A stretch of 7,221 nucleotides of DNA from Solobacterium sp. (GTDB taxonomy: Bacteria > Bacillota_I > Bacilli_A > Erysipelotrichales > Erysipelotrichaceae): contig JAFYGX010000113.1 in assembly GCA_017543025.1 (NCBI GenBank), positions 1 through 7,221 on the forward strand. Direction: 5' to 3'. Below the pieces are notes generated by a model. It did not search any database, was not told the origin of the DNA, and worked only from the letters and a program-made list of their open reading frames with translations. A program made the position numbers and the translations under genes. Below, piece after piece: positions 5,444 through 7,221 of this stretch (position 1 is the first letter of the stretch; each line of letters starts with the position of its first letter).

Positions 5444-6172
5444 ATGCTGGTGGAAGGAAGTATTTCAGTCAAAGCGGCGCTGCTTGGCGGCAAGCGAAAG
5501 GTGGAAAGAGTTTTTCTTGACGCCCGCCGCAACGATAAGGAAGCGTATTTCATTACCTGCAGGGCAAACGAAGCGGGTATACCGGTTGAGAAAAAAGCGC
5601 GGGCAGAGCTGGACGCGATGGCGTCCGGACGAACCCACGGCGGAGTACTGTGCAGCGTGAGTGCAAGGCGATATGAGGATGCGGCAGTGCTGTTTTCTGC
5701 GGAGGTCCCGTTTCTTGCGGTGCTGGAAGGGGCAGAAGACCCGTATAATCTGGGCTATGTGATCCGTGCCCTGTATTCCGGCGGCTGCACCGGGCTGATC
5801 ATTCCCGAACGGAGCTGGGAGGCAGCGGAGCCGGTTATTCTGAAATCCAGCGCCGGGGCGTTTGATTATCTTCCGATTGTTCAAAGCTCTGAAGTCGCAG
5901 CACTGATTGAAGAAGCCAGTCAGCGGGGTATTCATACCTTTGCGGCAATGCGCAGAGATGCAATACCCTGCTATGAAGCGGATTTCCGGGGGCCGGTGCT
6001 GATTGCCATCGGAGGTGAGATGCGGGGGCTTTCCGCATCTGTGCTGGCTGCGTGTTCGACCAATATCTATATTCCCTACGCCAATGACTTCCGAAATGCG
6101 CTGAATGCGGCAGGTGCGGCAGCGGTGCTTGGGTTTGAGGTGAACCGGCAGCGCAACTTTGCGCCGAAATAA
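5444..6172 (+). CDS. SpoU/TrmH (SPOUT) family RNA 2'-O-methyltransferase, divergent subfamily
   Basis: This 242-aa protein has the two-part layout of RlmB/TrmH-type enzymes: an N-terminal substrate-binding domain (MLVEGSISVKAALLGGKRK through RTHGGVLCSV, about 1-66), then the knotted SAM-binding domain. Motif 1 is EGAEDPYNLGYVIRALYSGG with Asn102 and Arg108. Motif 2 is IAIGGEMRGLS with Glu192. Motif 3 is YANDFRNALNAAGAAAVLG with Asn221. The usual SLNVA of motif 3 reads ALNAA, and motif 1 has DPYN rather than DPGN, so it belongs to a separate branch from its downstream neighbour. It should transfer a methyl group from SAM to a ribose 2'-OH of rRNA or tRNA; the site is unknown. It begins 4 bases after the trhP2-like stop without a clear Shine-Dalgarno, suggesting coupled translation. 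Confidence 0.88.
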   Translation: MLVEGSISVKAALLGGKRKVERVFLDARRNDKEAYFITCRANEAGIPVEKKARAELDAMASGRTHGGVLCSVSARRYEDAAVLFSAEVPFLAVLEGAEDPYNLGYVIRALYSGGCTGLIIPERSWEAAEPVILKSSAGAFDYLPIVQSSEVAALIEEASQRGIHTFAAMRRDAIPCYEADFRGPVLIAIGGEMRGLSASVLAACSTNIYIPYANDFRNALNAAGAAAVLGFEVNRQRNFAPK

Positions 6173-6193
6173 TGATGAAAAAAGGAATGTGCG

Positions 6194-6931
6194 ATGAAAG
6201 TGATTGAGTCAGCCGCAAACCGGCGAATCAAAGAATGGGCAAAACTGCAGAAGAAAAAGGAGCGTGACCGGACCGGGCGGTTTCTTGCGGAAGGAGAACA
6301 CCTGACGGAAGAAGCGATTGCAGCAGGACTGGCGGAGGTGATCCTGACGGATCATCCGGAGGATTATGAATTTGAGCCGAAGATCCAAGTGCCGTTCTTT
6401 ATTCTCGAAAAGCTGTCGTCTTCGGTTTCCGGTGTGCATACGATTGCGGTATGCCGCATGAAAGAAGAAGAAACTTCGCCGGCGGAAAAGATTCTGGTGC
6501 TGGATGGCGTTCAGGATCCGGGAAATCTTGGAACACTGATCCGCACCGCATTGAGCTTTGGCTATGAACGAATCGTCTGTTCACCGGATACCGTCGATCT
6601 TTATAACGATAAGGTGCTGCGCAGCACGCAGGGAAGTCTGTTTCATATCTCTGTGATACGAACGGAGCTGGTGCCGTATCTGCGCCGGCTTAAGGATGAA
6701 GGAATGCTGGTTCTTGCGACATCGCTGCACAAAGCGGCAGCGCTGCAGTCCTATACATACCGCGGTCCGCATGCGCTGATCCTCGGCAATGAGGGAAACG
6801 GCGTAAGCGAAGCGGTTCTTGCGGAGTCAGATGTCTGTCTGAAGATTGAAATGGACCGGTTTGAGTCACTGAATGTGGCGGCGGCCGGGGCAATACTGAT
6901 GTATGAACTTCACGGATACGGAAAATCCTGA
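6194..6931 (+). CDS. SpoU/TrmH family RNA 2'-O-methyltransferase (YsgA/RlmB-like)
   Basis: This 245-aa protein is a canonical SpoU-class SPOUT methyltransferase. The N-terminal binding domain opens with ESAANRRIKEWAKLQKKK and FLAEGEHLTEEAI, as in Bacillus YsgA-type proteins. The catalytic domain has motif 1 LDGVQDPGNLGTLIRTA (Asn111, Arg117), motif 2 LILGNEGNGVS (Glu200) and motif 3 FESLNVAAAGAILMYEL (Ser225, Asn227). These hold the residues that bind SAM and the target ribose. The likely reaction is 2'-O-methylation of 23S rRNA or tRNA, but the target nucleotide cannot be read from sequence. The start is supported by AAAGGA (6181-6186), 7 bases before ATG. It follows the other SpoU gene by 21 bases. 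The two are distinct in all motifs, so they are unlikely to be a recent duplication. Confidence 0.92.
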   Translation: MKVIESAANRRIKEWAKLQKKKERDRTGRFLAEGEHLTEEAIAAGLAEVILTDHPEDYEFEPKIQVPFFILEKLSSSVSGVHTIAVCRMKEEETSPAEKILVLDGVQDPGNLGTLIRTALSFGYERIVCSPDTVDLYNDKVLRSTQGSLFHISVIRTELVPYLRRLKDEGMLVLATSLHKAAALQSYTYRGPHALILGNEGNGVSEAVLAESDVCLKIEMDRFESLNVAAAGAILMYELHGYGKS

Positions 6932-6935
6932 AGCA

Positions 6936-6956
6936 GCTGCCGTTTCATACGGCGGC
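6936..6956 (+). other. Intergenic hairpin before the secreted-protein gene
   Basis: GCTGCCG (6936-6942) pairs with CGGCGGC (6950-6956) over 7 bp with one G-U pair, around loop TTTCATA. No T run follows. The Shine-Dalgarno of the next gene begins two bases later. It may protect the mRNA end or tune initiation, but it is not a normal terminator. Confidence 0.45.
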
Positions 6957-6971
6957 AGGGAGGATAACGGA

Positions 6972-7221
6972 ATGCGTAATGTACGAAACAGATCTCTCTG
7001 GGTCCGCCTGGTGCTGACGGGTATGCTCATGCTTGGCATACTGGTGCCGGTGCAGGCGGAAGACGCCGGGCTCAGCGGAGGATTCTGCTTTACGGGCATA
7101 AATGATGTACAGATGCTTTCAGAGCTGGTGCCGTACAGCGGCAGCACGTCCATCCGGGTAAAAGCCTGGCAGGATGATACGGTATATCTGAAAGCGATGA
7201 TTCAGGCGGATCAGAACATGC
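6972..7221 (+). CDS. Secreted or surface protein of unknown function, 3' end missing
   Basis: Only the first 83 codons are in the window. The N-terminus is a clear signal peptide: basic MRNVRNR, hydrophobic core LVLTGMLMLGILVPV, and a likely signal peptidase I site after VQA (residue 29). The mature part seen, beginning EDAGLSGGFCFTGIND, has no motif I recognise. No lipobox cysteine is present, so it is not an obvious lipoprotein. GGGAGGA (6958-6964), 7 bases before ATG, is the strongest Shine-Dalgarno in this operon, which suggests it is translated independently. It lies 40 bases after the second SpoU gene with no terminator between. It may thus share the transcript, though its extracellular location does not fit RNA modification. 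More 3' sequence would be required to name it. Confidence 0.75.
   Translation, partial: MRNVRNRSLWVRLVLTGMLMLGILVPVQAEDAGLSGGFCFTGINDVQMLSELVPYSGSTSIRVKAWQDDTVYLKAMIQADQNM

Noticed and set aside
4867..5553. Minus-strand open frame of 228 codons
   Set aside because: It is antisense to the trhP2-like gene and the first SpoU gene, both well supported by motifs.

Overview
The window looks like chromosomal, housekeeping-type DNA from a low-to-mid GC Bacillota (Firmicutes). The gene set points that way: a folate ECF transporter S component under a THF riboswitch, a YrrN/YrrO-like pair of U32 proteins, and SpoU methyltransferases. Coding density is high, with strong AGGAGG ribosome binding sites on some genes and none on others. 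Erysipelotrichaceae is my guess at family level, but the sequence does not prove it. I see no insertion sequence, tRNA, rRNA, CRISPR array or phage gene.

Layout. (1) 1-1223, minus strand: a two-gene unit, a YggS/YlmE-type PLP-binding protein followed by a PLP-dependent class I/II aminotransferase that runs off the left edge. (2) 1221-1256: a very compact divergent promoter. Each strand has a perfect TATAAT exactly 6 nt before an ATG, so both transcripts are predicted to be leaderless. (3) 1256-2397, plus strand: a membrane-anchored, degenerate CapA-like protein with its own terminator. (4) 2413-3243, minus strand: folT, with terminator, ribosome-binding-site switch, THF-type riboswitch aptamer and promoter. 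(5) 3244-3404: an intergenic stretch with inverted repeats and a compact three-way-junction fold that ends in a U tract when read on the minus strand. (6) 3405-7221, plus strand: a tightly packed probable operon of two U32 proteins (TrhP1/TrhP2-like, tRNA 5-hydroxyuridine formation), two different SpoU/TrmH-type RNA ribose methyltransferases, and the start of a secreted protein of unknown function.

How the parts fit. The right-hand operon is mainly RNA modification. The left-hand unit pairs a PLP-homeostasis protein with a PLP enzyme and is probably translationally coupled. folT imports folates and is probably switched by reduced folate. The points most worth a second look are the symmetric leaderless promoter, the mutually exclusive helices between the THF aptamer and the folT ribosome binding site, the possible small RNA upstream of the trhP1-like gene, and the loss of metal ligands in the CapA-like protein.
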